Shown here: positions 12,863 through 23,476 of the stretch, one piece after another
Layout: every line of letters begins with the position of its first letter
How positions within the stretch are numbered: position 1 is the first letter of the stretch
DNA from: Methylotenera sp.
GTDB taxonomy: Bacteria > Pseudomonadota > Gammaproteobacteria > Burkholderiales > Methylophilaceae
DNA length: 64,000 nt
Direction of reading: 5' to 3'
Assembly (NCBI GenBank): GCA_009693255.1
Contig: SHXQ01000001.1
Span: forward strand, 98,511 to 162,510
Made by a program: the position numbers and the translations under genes
The notes under the pieces: generated by a model
What the model saw: the letters and a program-made list of their open reading frames with translations, nothing else
What the model was told of the DNA's origin: nothing
Databases searched by the model: none

Positions 12863-13492
12863 ATGCCGCCGCCTATAAAAATCAGGCACTTAGGACTGAC
12901 TGGTTTTGAAGAAACTTGGCATGCCATGCAGCAGTTTACCGCGAGTCGCTCTGCAGAAACTGCTGATGAGTTATGGCTCACAGAACATGCTCCGGTTTAT
13001 ACCTTAGGCCTAAATCGCAAGCATGTCCGCATACCAAACCATACGGATATCCCTTTAGTATTGACTGATCGGGGTGGAAAAATCACCTACCATGGCCCTG
13101 GTCAACTCATCTTATATGTGCTGCTCGACCTTAACCGTCATCAGCTTAATGTGCGCACACTAGTGACGATGTTAGAAAATTCCGTCATTAAATTTCTGGC
13201 AGAATATGGGGTGCATGCGATGGCGAAAGCGAACGCGCCTGGGGTCTATGTCGATGACGCAAAAATTGCTGCCCTCGGGCTACGCATTAAAAATAATTAC
13301 TGCTATCATGGGCTAAGTCTTAATATAAATATGGACTTAAAGCCATTCGAAACAATCGATCCGTGTGGCTATGTTGGCCTTAAAGTAACACAAACCAAAG
13401 ATCTAAGTATTGAGAGTCATGTTCAAAAGGCCGGTGAGCAATTGATAAAAATACTCCTCGCGCAATTAACAGACGGACAACAGCATGACTGA
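12863..13492 (+). CDS. lipB: lipoyl(octanoyl) transferase
   Basis: [24 protein letters not shown]; 209 aa. Confidence 0.97.
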   Translation: MPPPIKIRHLGLTGFEETWHAMQQFTASRSAETADELWLTEHAPVYTLGLNRKHVRIPNHTDIPLVLTDRGGKITYHGPGQLILYVLLDLNRHQLNVRTLVTMLENSVIKFLAEYGVHAMAKANAPGVYVDDAKIAALGLRIKNNYCYHGLSLNINMDLKPFETIDPCGYVGLKVTQTKDLSIESHVQKAGEQLIKILLAQLTDGQQHD

Positions 13493-14438
13493 AATAAATA
13501 CCTCAAACCGTAAAGTAGCTGGCGTAAAAGAGCGGGATGCTGCTAAAACATCGCGCATTCCTATCAAAATTATTCCACAAGCCATGCAGCGTAAACCGGA
13601 GTGGATTCGCATGAAAGTGCCGGATTCAGCGCGTTATCAAGAAATAAAAAAAATATTGCGTGATAACAAGTTGCATACCGTCTGTGAAGAGGCGAGTTGC
13701 CCCAATATAGGCGAGTGCTTTAGTGGTGGCACTGCCACTTTTATGATTTTGGGCGACATCTGTACCCGCCGTTGCCCATTTTGTGATGTATCGCATGGCA
13801 AACCATTGCCACCGGATGTGAATGAGCCTGAGAACTTAGCGCGCACTATCGCGCAAATGAAGCTGAAGTATGTGGTCATTACCTCGGTGGATCGCGACGA
13901 TTTAAAAGACGGTGGCGCACAACATTTTGTCGATTGCATACATGCCGTACGCGCACATTCCCCTAACATTAAAATTGAAATTCTAGTGCCAGATTTTCGT
14001 GGTCGTTTGGCGCTTGCCATGCAAATTTTGAGTCAAGCGCCGCCAGATGTGATGAACCATAACTTAGAAACTGTGCCGCGCCTGTATAAGCAAGCACGAC
14101 CAGGTTCAGATTATCAAAACTCGCTGACATTATTGAAAACATTCGGCGAGCAATATCCCAATGTGCCAACAAAATCTGGTTTGATGCTCGGTTTAGGTGA
14201 AACCGATGACGAGATTTTAGCGGTCATGCAGGACTTGCGCGCGCATCATGTGAGTATGCTGACACTAGGTCAATATCTACAACCCAGCGTACATCACTTT
14301 CCAGTCATGCGTTATGTTGAACCGGCTGTTTTTGAGCAACTCAAACAAAAAGCTGAGGCTATGGGCTTTAATAATACTGCCAGCGGCCCCATGGTAAGAA
14401 GTAGTTACCATGCTGATGTACAGGCACAATTAAAATAA
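13485..14438 (+). CDS. lipA: lipoyl synthase
   Basis: [12 protein letters not shown] and [10 protein letters not shown] radical SAM motifs. Confidence 0.98.
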   Translation: MTEINTSNRKVAGVKERDAAKTSRIPIKIIPQAMQRKPEWIRMKVPDSARYQEIKKILRDNKLHTVCEEASCPNIGECFSGGTATFMILGDICTRRCPFCDVSHGKPLPPDVNEPENLARTIAQMKLKYVVITSVDRDDLKDGGAQHFVDCIHAVRAHSPNIKIEILVPDFRGRLALAMQILSQAPPDVMNHNLETVPRLYKQARPGSDYQNSLTLLKTFGEQYPNVPTKSGLMLGLGETDDEILAVMQDLRAHHVSMLTLGQYLQPSVHHFPVMRYVEPAVFEQLKQKAEAMGFNNTASGPMVRSSYHADVQAQLK

Positions 14439-14496
14439 CATTCCTTCCTTTTGAAAAAGGGCGGGGGTTTAAAGACATATCATTAAAAGAGAGTCT

Positions 14497-15792
14497 ATGG
14501 TTCCACACTTAACCACTGCCTTAAACGGACCGCTACTTAGTCTAGAAAAAAGCATGCTAGAGGCCATGCCAAGAATAGAACATTGGTTTCGTTGCCAGTG
14601 GCTAGAATACGCGTCGCCATTTTATGCCAGTGTTGATTTGCGTAATTCAGGCTTTAAGTTGGCGCCAGTAGATACTAATTTATTCCCTGGCGGCTTTAAT
14701 AATCTTAACCGAGAATTTTTGCCATTAAGCGTGCAAGCGGCCATGATTGCGGTTGAAAAGATATGTCCTGAAGCGCATCGTTTACTGATTATTCCTGAAA
14801 ATCATACGCGCAATACTTATTATTTAAGCAATGTAGTTGAGCTGGTTAATATCATGAAGCAAGCCGGACTTGACGTGAGGGTGGGCTCAATTTCTCCTGA
14901 AATTACTGCGCCCACCACGCTAGAAGCGCAAGATGGCCAGCATTTATTACTAGAGCCGGTGGTGCGGGAGGGCAACCGCATTAAGCTTATTAACCCAGTC
15001 TTAGGTGACTTTGATAGCTGTGCGATATTGCTTAATAATGACCTGTCTGCAGGGATTCCAGGAATCCTTAAAAATCTTGAGCAACATTTAATTCCGCCGC
15101 TACATGCGGGTTGGAGCACACGACGTAAGTCGCAGCACTTTACGGCTTACAATCGTGTGGCTAGCGAGTTTGCTGCACTGCTCGGCATTGACGAATGGTT
15201 ATTAAATCCCTATTTTGAAACCTGCGGTGAGATCGATTTTCATGCCCGTACTGCCGAGGATTGTCTTGCGCTTAAAGTCGAGCGATTACTGGCAAAAATC
15301 AAACTGAAATATGCGCAATATGGTGTCACACAGGACCCCTTTGTTATTGTAAAAGCCGATGCGGGGACTTATGGCATGGGCATTATGACGGTGAAATCAC
15401 CCGATGATGTGCGTGATTTGAACCGTAAAACACGGAATAAAATGGCGGTGATAAAAGAAGGCTTACAAGTATCAGAAGTCATCATTCAAGAAGGCGTATA
15501 TACCTTTGAGAGCATTAATGATGCGGTTGCTGAGCCTGTAGTTTATATGATGGATCATTTTGTGATTGGTGGTTTTTACCGCGTACACACGGGGCGTGGC
15601 GTGGATGAAAACCTCAATGCACCAGGCTCCCAATTTGTGCCATTGGCTTTTCAAAAACCGTGTACCTTGCCCGACTGTGCCGATGCGCCAGATGCACCAC
15701 CTAACCGCTTTTATGCCTACGGGGTAGTGGCGCGCTTGGCATTGCTGGCGGCGGCGATTGAATTGCAAGAACAAGACCCGTTAAATCAATAG
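14497..15792 (+). CDS. gshA: glutamate--cysteine ligase (betaproteobacterial/ferrooxidans-type)
   Basis: DTNLFPGGFNNLNREFLPLSVQAAM; followed by gshB. Confidence 0.9.
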   Translation: MVPHLTTALNGPLLSLEKSMLEAMPRIEHWFRCQWLEYASPFYASVDLRNSGFKLAPVDTNLFPGGFNNLNREFLPLSVQAAMIAVEKICPEAHRLLIIPENHTRNTYYLSNVVELVNIMKQAGLDVRVGSISPEITAPTTLEAQDGQHLLLEPVVREGNRIKLINPVLGDFDSCAILLNNDLSAGIPGILKNLEQHLIPPLHAGWSTRRKSQHFTAYNRVASEFAALLGIDEWLLNPYFETCGEIDFHARTAEDCLALKVERLLAKIKLKYAQYGVTQDPFVIVKADAGTYGMGIMTVKSPDDVRDLNRKTRNKMAVIKEGLQVSEVIIQEGVYTFESINDAVAEPVVYMMDHFVIGGFYRVHTGRGVDENLNAPGSQFVPLAFQKPCTLPDCADAPDAPPNRFYAYGVVARLALLAAAIELQEQDPLNQ

Positions 15793-15827
15793 CATTTTTG
15801 CAGTTTTTTTAATGTAAAATCAAAAAT

Positions 15828-15914
15828 GCCCTCACCCGCGCTGTTGCGCACCCTCTCCCAGAGGGTGAGGGTTTAGTCTCCTCACCCTCTGGGAGAGGAT
15901 GAGGGTGAGGGTGC
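15828..15914. repeat. REP/MITE-like perfect inverted repeat between gshA and gshB
   Basis: CCTCTCCCAGAGGGTGAGG (15852-15870), 9-nt loop, CCTCACCCTCTGGGAGAGG (15880-15898): perfect 19-nt arms, with flanking CCCTCACCC / GGGTGAGGG. Confidence 0.9.
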
Positions 15915-15930
15915 TTTAAACAAAATACGT

Positions 15931-16857
15931 ATGAACATTGTTTTTATTTTAGACCCACTGGACAGCTTAAACGGTGACAAGGACAGTAGCCTTGCCATCA
16001 TGCGCGAGGCAGCTAGTCGTGGCCACACGCTATACGTGAGCATGCAGCATGACCTGTTTTTGCGTGGTGCGGTGGCAAGAATTAATGTTAATAAGTTTAC
16101 CTTTTTTGAACAAAACTTTTTGACTGAAGAGGCTATTGAATATTCGCCGGCTGACTTTGATGCCGTCATCATGCGTAAAGATCCGCCGTTTGATAACGAA
16201 TATCTATATAGCACTTACTTGCTGGACATTGCCGCCAATCAAGGGGCTAAGGTTTACAACAACCCAAGCGCTGTCCGTGATTGGAATGAAAAGCTTTCCG
16301 TTAGCCGTTTTCCACAATTTGCCCCAGAATTTTTGGTGACGGCAAATAATGATTTAATTCGAGAGTTCTTAAACGAACAGCAAGATATTGTCGTTAAACC
16401 GCTTGATGGCATGGGCGGGAGCAGCATTTTTAGGCTCACCCTCCATGACCCTAATCTCAGCGTCATACTCGAGACCGTGACCAATTTTGGCCATCGCACG
16501 ATTATGGTGCAGCGTTATTTACCGGCTATTTTACAAGGTGACAAACGCATTATCGTGATTGATGGCGAGCCGTTGCCTTATGCACTGGCACGCATTCCCA
16601 AAGCCGGTGAAACACGCGGTAACTTGGCGGCTGGCGGCACCGGCCTTGCTCAATTGTTAAGTGCACGCGATGTCGACATTGCTAAAACCGTAGGCAAAGC
16701 CCTTAAACAAGCCGGTTTATTCTTGGTTGGCTTAGACGTTATTGGCGATTATCTGACTGAAATTAATGTCACTAGCCCCACCGGAATGGTGGAAATTGCC
16801 AAGCAAACCAGCTGCAAGCCTGCGCAGGTCTTTATGGATGCTTTAGAGCGACACTAG
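15931..16857 (+). CDS. gshB: glutathione synthase
   Basis: MNIVFILDPLDSLNGDKDSSLAIMREA; VVKPLDGMGGSSIFRL; EINVTSPTGMVEI. Confidence 0.97.
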   Translation: MNIVFILDPLDSLNGDKDSSLAIMREAASRGHTLYVSMQHDLFLRGAVARINVNKFTFFEQNFLTEEAIEYSPADFDAVIMRKDPPFDNEYLYSTYLLDIAANQGAKVYNNPSAVRDWNEKLSVSRFPQFAPEFLVTANNDLIREFLNEQQDIVVKPLDGMGGSSIFRLTLHDPNLSVILETVTNFGHRTIMVQRYLPAILQGDKRIIVIDGEPLPYALARIPKAGETRGNLAAGGTGLAQLLSARDVDIAKTVGKALKQAGLFLVGLDVIGDYLTEINVTSPTGMVEIAKQTSCKPAQVFMDALERH

Positions 16858-16864
16858 CCTGCAC

Positions 16865-17908
16865 ATGCGTTACCTAATCATTTCACTATTGCTCTTACTC
16901 AGCAGTTGCTTTAAAGAGCCGCTTTACCATAGTCAAAGTTATGTGTTTGGTACTTTGGTCGACATTAGTATTTATGGTGAAACAGATGCCCGCGCCAGAT
17001 TGCTCAGCAACCAAGTATTAGCCGATTTTCAAAACTTGCATAATCGCTTGCACGCATGGCAGCCGATTGCTGCAGGGCAAGCCAGTGAGCTAGGGCAACT
17101 CAATGCCGCGTTTGCACATGGTAAGCCCATGCTGATTAGTCCTGATTTGGCCTCCATGCTGGTAGATGCGACTAAACTATCCGTGCAATCCAATGGTTTA
17201 TTTAATCCCGCCATTGGACATTTAATCGGCACTTGGGGGTTTCAGCGGGATGAATTTAGTGCGGTCAATATTGATGCGGATAAAATAAGTGCACTTGTTA
17301 AAGCCCAGCCCAGCATGTCTGACATCGTGCTTAACGGGCATGCGGCCTATAGCAACAACCCGTCGGTCAAGCTTGATTTAGGCGGCTACGCCAAAGGCTA
17401 TGCGCTAGACCTAGCCGCGCAGTATTTACGCAAAGCGCAGGTTAAAAATGCGCTGATCAATATTGGGGGCAACATTATTGCTATTGGTCAGCATGGCGAT
17501 CAACCTTGGCGAGTCGGGATACAGCACCCGCGCGCGCCCACTGCGATTGCCACCTTAGATTTGCCAGATGGTTGGGCGATTGGTACATCGGGCGACTACC
17601 AGCGTTATTTTATGCGGGATGGCCAACGCTATTGCCACATTATTGATCCGCGTAGTGGCTATCCAGCCCCGCATACGCAAGCAGTAACGGTACTGGTGCC
17701 ACCAAGTGTGCATGCCGGCGTGTTGTCCGACGTGGCATCAAAACCTATTTTCATTGAAACGGCAGAAAATAGAAGCAAGGCGGCGCAGATTTTTGCTATT
17801 GATCACTTCATGGTAGTCGATGCGCAATCCACCATCACCGTATCAAAACAGTTGGCTAAGAAGTTACATTGGACAGATGCGCATGTTAAATTTGCGACGC
17901 TACCTTAA
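16865..17908 (+). CDS. apbE: FAD:protein FMN transferase (ApbE family)
   Basis: Lipobox LLLSSC; VKLDLGGYAKGYALDLAAQYL; IDPRSGYPAP. Confidence 0.94.
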   Translation: MRYLIISLLLLLSSCFKEPLYHSQSYVFGTLVDISIYGETDARARLLSNQVLADFQNLHNRLHAWQPIAAGQASELGQLNAAFAHGKPMLISPDLASMLVDATKLSVQSNGLFNPAIGHLIGTWGFQRDEFSAVNIDADKISALVKAQPSMSDIVLNGHAAYSNNPSVKLDLGGYAKGYALDLAAQYLRKAQVKNALINIGGNIIAIGQHGDQPWRVGIQHPRAPTAIATLDLPDGWAIGTSGDYQRYFMRDGQRYCHIIDPRSGYPAPHTQAVTVLVPPSVHAGVLSDVASKPIFIETAENRSKAAQIFAIDHFMVVDAQSTITVSKQLAKKLHWTDAHVKFATLP

Positions 17909-18296
17909 GGCATTGAATCCTAAGTTAATGACCCCATATTTATTTGTGGGGGATTGCTTAGTGCTTCTGGCGAGCACATTGTTGGTGGGGTATTTATTCC
18001 AAACCCTGTGGACCAATGAACATGCCGCTAAAGTGCAAATTAGACTGGGTGATAAAATTTATGCCAGCTACAGCCTAAATCAACAGCGAGAAATCCATAT
18101 ACATGGCAAGCTAGGGGATGCCGTCATCAGCATAGCGCAAGGCAAGGTCAGATTTGCAAAATCGCCATGCACCATGCAATATTGTGTGCATCAAGGTTGG
18201 CTAAGCCAAGCCGGCCAAGCCGCAATTTGTTTACCCAATCAAATTAGCCTAGAATTGATCGGTGCAGCCCAACCTTACGATACGCTGAATTACTAG
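17883..18296 (+). CDS. NusG domain II-containing protein
   Basis: ATG 17883; TM plus GKLGDAVISIAQGKVRFAKSPCTMQYCVHQGWLSQAGQAAICLPNQISLEL. Confidence 0.85.
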   Translation: MLNLRRYLKALNPKLMTPYLFVGDCLVLLASTLLVGYLFQTLWTNEHAAKVQIRLGDKIYASYSLNQQREIHIHGKLGDAVISIAQGKVRFAKSPCTMQYCVHQGWLSQAGQAAICLPNQISLELIGAAQPYDTLNY

Positions 18297-18325
18297 CTAG
18301 ACGTATTGTCATTTCACAAAAATAA

Positions 18326-18844
18326 TTGATCTTGAAACTTACCCAAATACAAACCACTGCTGAAGACCACCGCATTGCTAAGCTGGCGGCCTTTGCCATT
18401 GCCTTGCACCTAGTTGAAGCGGTGATTCCATCGCCATTACCAGGCGTAAAACCAGGAATCGCCAATATTGTCACCTTGTATGTGCTGTATCAATATGGCT
18501 TTGCCACGGCGGCGTGGGTGAGTATTTTGCGGGTATTTGCCAGCAGCTTGCTGCTTGGACAATTTTTATCGCCCACCTTTGTCTTGAGTTTAACTGGCGC
18601 GCTATTGAGTTTAGGCATGCTTTGGCTGGCGATGCGATTACCAAAAAAATGGTTTGGCCCTATCTCACTCAGCGTATTTGCCGCGTTCGCCCATATTGCT
18701 GGGCAGTTAATTGTGGTGCGCTTATGGCTGATTCCGCATGTGGGCGTGGTTTATTTGGTGCCTGTGTTTGCTTTAGCCGCGTTAATTTTTGGCATGATTA
18801 ACGGATTTATTACGGCCAAGCTGCTCAAGCACAAATCTGCTTAA
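18326..18844 (+). CDS. Gx transporter family / heptaprenyl diphosphate synthase component I-like membrane protein
   Basis: HLVEAVIPSPLPGVKPGIANIVTLYVLYQYGF; multi-TM; TTG start. Confidence 0.85.
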   Translation: MILKLTQIQTTAEDHRIAKLAAFAIALHLVEAVIPSPLPGVKPGIANIVTLYVLYQYGFATAAWVSILRVFASSLLLGQFLSPTFVLSLTGALLSLGMLWLAMRLPKKWFGPISLSVFAAFAHIAGQLIVVRLWLIPHVGVVYLVPVFALAALIFGMINGFITAKLLKHKSA

Positions 18845-18849
18845 TACCT

Positions 18850-19510
18850 CTACTGCGTGAGCTCGCGCCATAAGGTGCGCTTACCAGTAAAGCCAGCCGC
18901 ACTTGTCGGAAAGCTTACACTTTCATCTAAAACGGGGGTTGGGTTTGATGATGTGACTACCCCCCACTTTAGGTTCGCCTTGCACGTAGATTACACTAAT
19001 ACCCACAATGGTTGCGTCGTATTTTTGTGAGACTAGCGTTTCAATCGCGCCGCCAGTTTTGTAATCTACAAAGTTAAGCCAGCCATATCCGCTCGGTGTG
19101 CAGGCGGTGTTTGACGGCACAAATGATGGAGTAAGTAAGGTACCCTACACAAGTTTGCTATCAATATTGACGCGCTCACCGGTATCTGGAAAATCAAAAT
19201 ACCAGCCACGCCCCGTATAGAAATTAACCGCGTTGGTAGAGCCAGTGCGGGTAGCCGTACCGTTTGCGTTATTGGTTAAGGTTTGTTGTACCAAGGTAGG
19301 GCGCGGATTTACAAAGGGGGTGACCGCATTATCATCTTTAATGGCATATTGCCTTTGTGTGGTGGTTAAGTCGGCCGTTGCTAAATATTTTCCGGTGCCG
19401 ACAAATACGATATTTTTCCCAGAAATTTTACCCAGTATTGGCACGGTAGTAATGGGCTGAGTGGCGCCCGTGGCATCTTTAGTCGGTAAAACTTGGCGGA
19501 TAAACGGCAC
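18850..19510 (-). pseudogene. pilY1: PilY1 C-terminal remnant (type IV pilus-associated)
   Basis: Fragments ...ISGKNIVFVGTGKYLATADLTTTQRQYAIKDD..., in-frame TAG at 19145-19147, then GTLLTPSFVPSNTACTPSGYGWLNFVDYKTGGAI..., frame change near a C5 run (~18930), then RTLWRELTQ*; large N-terminal part absent. Confidence 0.82.
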
Positions 19511-19593
19511 TTTATGTTAAAATTTGCTAAGATTTAATACGCAATGCGATTAACACTTAAATATAACGCTACTCAGTTGAGACCTTAAAGCAG

Positions 19594-19728
19594 ATGCAAA
19601 AAATAACTGCCCGCCTATTATTATTAGCCGCCATGTGTTGTGCGCTAAATAGCTGCGGCACTAAAGGCGCACTGTATATTCCTGAGCAGAAATACCCACC
19701 AACTGCGCCAGCTGGCAAATTAAATTAG
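19594..19728 (+). CDS. lptM: LptM-like small lipoprotein (44 aa)
   Basis: Translated directly: MQKITARLLLLAAMCCALNSCGTKGALYIPEQKYPPTAPAGKLN; lipobox LNSC then GTKGALYIPE; immediately upstream of lysA as in many proteobacteria. Confidence 0.88.
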   Translation: MQKITARLLLLAAMCCALNSCGTKGALYIPEQKYPPTAPAGKLN

Positions 19729-19758
19729 CCGTATTTTCAACCTTAATAAGCTCTCAAT

Positions 19759-21015
19759 GTGAATTCTTTTACCCTAAAAAATAATATCTTACATGCTGAA
19801 AATGTAACGCTCAATAACATTGCTAATGAATTTGGTACACCATGTTATGTCTACTCAAAAGCAGCGCTTATACAGGCGTTTGAACAATTTTGTGCCGGCT
19901 TCAGGGGCGCGGATCATCTGGTATGTTTTGCCGTTAAATCTAATCCTAATTTAGCTATTTTGAACTTGTTTGCCAGACTAGGCGGAGGCTTTGATATCGT
20001 TTCCGGTGGCGAGTTGGCGCGGGTTTTGGCTGCTGGCGGTGATCCGAAAAAAATTGTATTTTCTGGCGTAGGTAAAACTGAAGTTGAAATGCAAGCTGCG
20101 CTGAATGCCGGCATTTTTTGTTTTAATGTAGAATCAGTCAGTGAGTTACGGCGCTTAAATGACGTTGCCAGCTTTATGGGAAAAATTGCACCGGTGTCAC
20201 TACGGGTAAACCCCAATGTGGATGCAAAAACCCACCCATATATTTCTACCGGCTTAAAAAACAATAAATTTGGTGTGGCTTATGAAGATGCGTTGGATGT
20301 TTACGCGCAGGCGGCAGCCATGTCCAACATTGCCGTGCATGGTGTTGATTGTCATATCGGCTCACAAATCACCGAATTATCCCCATTTTTAGATGCGCTG
20401 GACCGCGTGTTGGCACTGGTGGATGCGCTGGAAAAAAATGGCATCCACATTCAACATATTGATGCGGGCGGTGGTATCGGCATTTGTTATAGCGATGAAA
20501 CACCGCCAGAATTTAGCGCTTACGCCGACGCGATGCGGGCAAAACTTGTTGGGCGCAATGTTAAGCTGGTGTTTGAACCAGGACGTGCGTTAGTGGGCAA
20601 TGCCGGCGTATTGTTAACCAAAGTAGAATATTTAAAATATACCGAAGCAAAAAACTTTGCCATAGTCGATGCCGCCATGAACGATTTAATGCGCCCTGCG
20701 CTATACGACGCTTACCATGATATTAAAGCCGTGCAACCGCATGATGCTGTAGTAGCCACATATGAAATCGTCGGTCCAGTATGTGAGACGGGTGACTTTT
20801 TAGGCCATGATAGAACGCTGGCTTTGGTTGAAGGTGATTTGCTGGCCATTATGTCTGCTGGTGCTTATGGCATGAGTATGGCTAGCAACTACAACACGCG
20901 CCCACGCGCAGCTGAAGTGATGGTGGATGGCGACCAAACTTACCTTATTCGTGAACGAGAGACAGTTGCCGATTTATTTGCGCTAGAAAAAATACTGCCT
21001 AGCAACGCACTCTAG
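19759..21015 (+). CDS. lysA: diaminopimelate decarboxylase
   Basis: PLP site FAVKSNPNLAIL; HCHIGSQ-like VDCHIGSQ; EPGRALVGNAG; GTG start. Confidence 0.97.
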   Translation: MNSFTLKNNILHAENVTLNNIANEFGTPCYVYSKAALIQAFEQFCAGFRGADHLVCFAVKSNPNLAILNLFARLGGGFDIVSGGELARVLAAGGDPKKIVFSGVGKTEVEMQAALNAGIFCFNVESVSELRRLNDVASFMGKIAPVSLRVNPNVDAKTHPYISTGLKNNKFGVAYEDALDVYAQAAAMSNIAVHGVDCHIGSQITELSPFLDALDRVLALVDALEKNGIHIQHIDAGGGIGICYSDETPPEFSAYADAMRAKLVGRNVKLVFEPGRALVGNAGVLLTKVEYLKYTEAKNFAIVDAAMNDLMRPALYDAYHDIKAVQPHDAVVATYEIVGPVCETGDFLGHDRTLALVEGDLLAIMSAGAYGMSMASNYNTRPRAAEVMVDGDQTYLIRERETVADLFALEKILPSNAL

Positions 21016-21031
21016 GGCGGGTGAATAAAGG

Positions 21032-21901
21032 CTAATCAAAAATTACCGTCTTGTTGGCATACAGTAAAATACGATTTTCAATGTGCCAGCGCACCGCTTT
21101 TGAAAGTACAACGCGCTCTAAATCTCTGCCCTTTTGAATCAGATCTTCTACTTGATCGCGGTGTGAGATGCGATCAATATCTTGCTCAATAATTGGGCCT
21201 TCATCTAATATCTCGGTCACATAATGCGCGGTTGCCCCAATCAGCTTTACACCACGCTCAAACGCACGGTGGTAAGGCTTTGCGCCTATAAAGGCCGGTA
21301 AAAATGAGTGGTGAATATTAATAATCTGCCTAGGGTAACGCGCCACAAAATCGGGCGATAATATTTGCATATAACGCGCTAATACCATTAAATCAATTTC
21401 ATATTGGGCGAATAAGGCAAACTGCTCGGCTTCTGCCACCGCTTTATTGTCTTTATTGACTGGAATGTAATGAAAATCTACACCATAAAATTTGGATAAT
21501 GTTTCGGTGTCGCGGTGGTTGCTGATAATAAGCGGGATGTCGCAGACTAATTCTCCATTTTTATGTCGATGTAATAAGTCGGCTAGGCAATGGTCATATT
21601 GCGAAACCATAATTGCCACTCGCAACGGTTTTTGTGACAGCTTAAGCTGCCACTGCATATTAAAGCGGCTAGCAATGGTTGAAAAATATTGCTCAAAGTC
21701 AGCAGTGGGCAATGTAAAGCCGGCTAAGTCCCACTCCACGCGCATTAAAAATAAATTATTCTCAGCATCCTGATGCTGGTCAGCGTGTAAAATGTTAGCA
21801 TTATGCTGATAGAGAAAATCTGCAATCGCCGCAACGATGCCCTTGCTATCTGGGCAAGTAATCAAAAGAGTGGCGGTGTTTTTAGTGACGGTATGATTCA
21901 T
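21032..21901 (-). CDS. purU: formyltetrahydrofolate deformylase
   Basis: ACT domain plus formyltransferase domain INIHHSFLPAFIGAKPYHRAFERGVKLIGATAHYV. Confidence 0.96.
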   Translation of the reverse strand: MNHTVTKNTATLLITCPDSKGIVAAIADFLYQHNANILHADQHQDAENNLFLMRVEWDLAGFTLPTADFEQYFSTIASRFNMQWQLKLSQKPLRVAIMVSQYDHCLADLLHRHKNGELVCDIPLIISNHRDTETLSKFYGVDFHYIPVNKDNKAVAEAEQFALFAQYEIDLMVLARYMQILSPDFVARYPRQIINIHHSFLPAFIGAKPYHRAFERGVKLIGATAHYVTEILDEGPIIEQDIDRISHRDQVEDLIQKGRDLERVVLSKAVRWHIENRILLYANKTVIFD

Positions 21902-21993
21902 GTTTAAGCGGGCTCAAGTTCTAAATGGAATAAGCGTGTACAAATTTAGGTTAATATAGCCATTATACCTTAAGTTAATTTAACCCATAAAAA

Positions 21994-22974
21994 GTGCGTA
22001 TGACAGATAACGATTCAACACATAAAACCACAGCCCATATTGTATTAGCTAACCCACGCGGTTTTTGTGCAGGGGTAAACCGCGCGATTATTATTGTGGA
22101 GCAAGCTTTAGAGAAATTTGGCGCGCCTATTTATGTGCGTAACGAGGTGGTACATAACAAATTTGTCGTGGATGGCTTACGTGCCAAGGGTGCTATTTTT
22201 GTTAAAGAATTGGATAAAATCCCTAGAGGGAGCACGGTCATTTTTAGCGCACATGGTGTTTCTAAGGCGGTGCGTCTTGAGGCCGAAATTCGCGGTTTAA
22301 TCGCCTATGATGCGACTTGCCCCTTGGTGACTAAAGTGCATGTTGAAGTTGCCAAAATGCGTCAGGCCGGCTTAGAGATTGTCATGATAGGCCACAAAGG
22401 CCACCCTGAGGTTGAAGGGACTTTGGGTCAGTACGAAGGCGGCATGTACTTAGTAGAAACGGCAGAAGATGTTGCACAGTTAAGGGTAAAAGATGCGGAA
22501 AAATTAGCCTATGTTACGCAAACTACATTGTCAGTGGATGATGCGGCACAAGTGATTAAGGTGCTTACGACTAAGTTTCCACATATACGCTCGCCAAAAA
22601 GTGAGGACATTTGCTATGCCACACAAAACCGCCAAGACGCGGTCAAAATCTTGGCCAGAGAATGTGACTTGGTCATTGTTGTGGGCTCAGCCAATAGCTC
22701 TAATTCAAGCCGCTTGCGTGAAGCTGCACAAAGGCAAGGTGTTGAATCTTACATGGTGGATAATGCCAGTTACATACAAGCTGAATGGTTGGTGGGGAAG
22801 AAAAAAATAGGCGTTACTGCGGGGGCTTCAGCACCTGAGGTCTTGGTGAAAGAGGTCATTGCACAATTACAAGTCCTAGGCGCTAATCAGATAGAGGAAT
22901 TGCCAGGGGTGATTGAGCATGTGATATTTGCATTACCAAAAGATTTAAGCCAAGCGAAAGGCACCAAAGTTTAA
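21994..22974 (+). CDS. ispH: 4-hydroxy-3-methylbut-2-enyl diphosphate reductase
   Basis: [35 protein letters not shown]. Confidence 0.98.
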   Translation: MRMTDNDSTHKTTAHIVLANPRGFCAGVNRAIIIVEQALEKFGAPIYVRNEVVHNKFVVDGLRAKGAIFVKELDKIPRGSTVIFSAHGVSKAVRLEAEIRGLIAYDATCPLVTKVHVEVAKMRQAGLEIVMIGHKGHPEVEGTLGQYEGGMYLVETAEDVAQLRVKDAEKLAYVTQTTLSVDDAAQVIKVLTTKFPHIRSPKSEDICYATQNRQDAVKILARECDLVIVVGSANSSNSSRLREAAQRQGVESYMVDNASYIQAEWLVGKKKIGVTAGASAPEVLVKEVIAQLQVLGANQIEELPGVIEHVIFALPKDLSQAKGTKV

Positions 22975-22988
22975 TTGTTATTGTCGTT

Positions 22989-23435
22989 ATGTTCAAAATC
23001 CCAATTTCTGCATTAGTGCTTATACATACGGCTGATTTACAAGTGCTGATTATGGAGCGCGCAGATAAAAAAGGCTTTTGGCAATCCGTCACCGGCAGTT
23101 TGGAGTATGGTGAAACGCCAGAGCAAGCAGCGATACGTGAAGTTTTTGAAGAAACGGGCTTGGATGCCACGCAATATCAATTACAAGATTGGCAAGTGGC
23201 TAATCGCTATGAAATTTATCCGCATTGGCGTTACCGTTATGCGCCTGCAGTGACGAGTAACCTAGAACATTTATTTGCCCTTGAATTACCTAAAAAATTA
23301 GCCATTACATTAGCCCCTGATGAGCATGTGCAGTATGTGTGGGTGGACTGGCGCGAGGCAGCTCAGCGGGTTTTTTCTTGGACCAATGTCGACGCGCTGA
23401 AAAGATTAGGTGAGCGACATCAATTATCGTTATAA
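22989..23435 (+). CDS. nudB: dihydroneopterin triphosphate diphosphatase (Nudix)
   Basis: Nudix box GSLEYGETPEQAAIREVFEETGLD. Confidence 0.9.
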   Translation: MFKIPISALVLIHTADLQVLIMERADKKGFWQSVTGSLEYGETPEQAAIREVFEETGLDATQYQLQDWQVANRYEIYPHWRYRYAPAVTSNLEHLFALELPKKLAITLAPDEHVQYVWVDWREAAQRVFSWTNVDALKRLGERHQLSL

Positions 23436-23476
23436 AATGAGCGCTTTCTAGGCTTATATTAATCAGATTGTAAAAT

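Noticed and set aside
13637-14020. 127-aa minus-strand ORF inside lipA
   Set aside because: Antisense to a confident lipoyl synthase; composition consistent with a shadow ORF.
15882-16214. 110-aa minus-strand ORF over the gshB start
   Set aside because: Arises from the repeat and antisense of gshB; no support.
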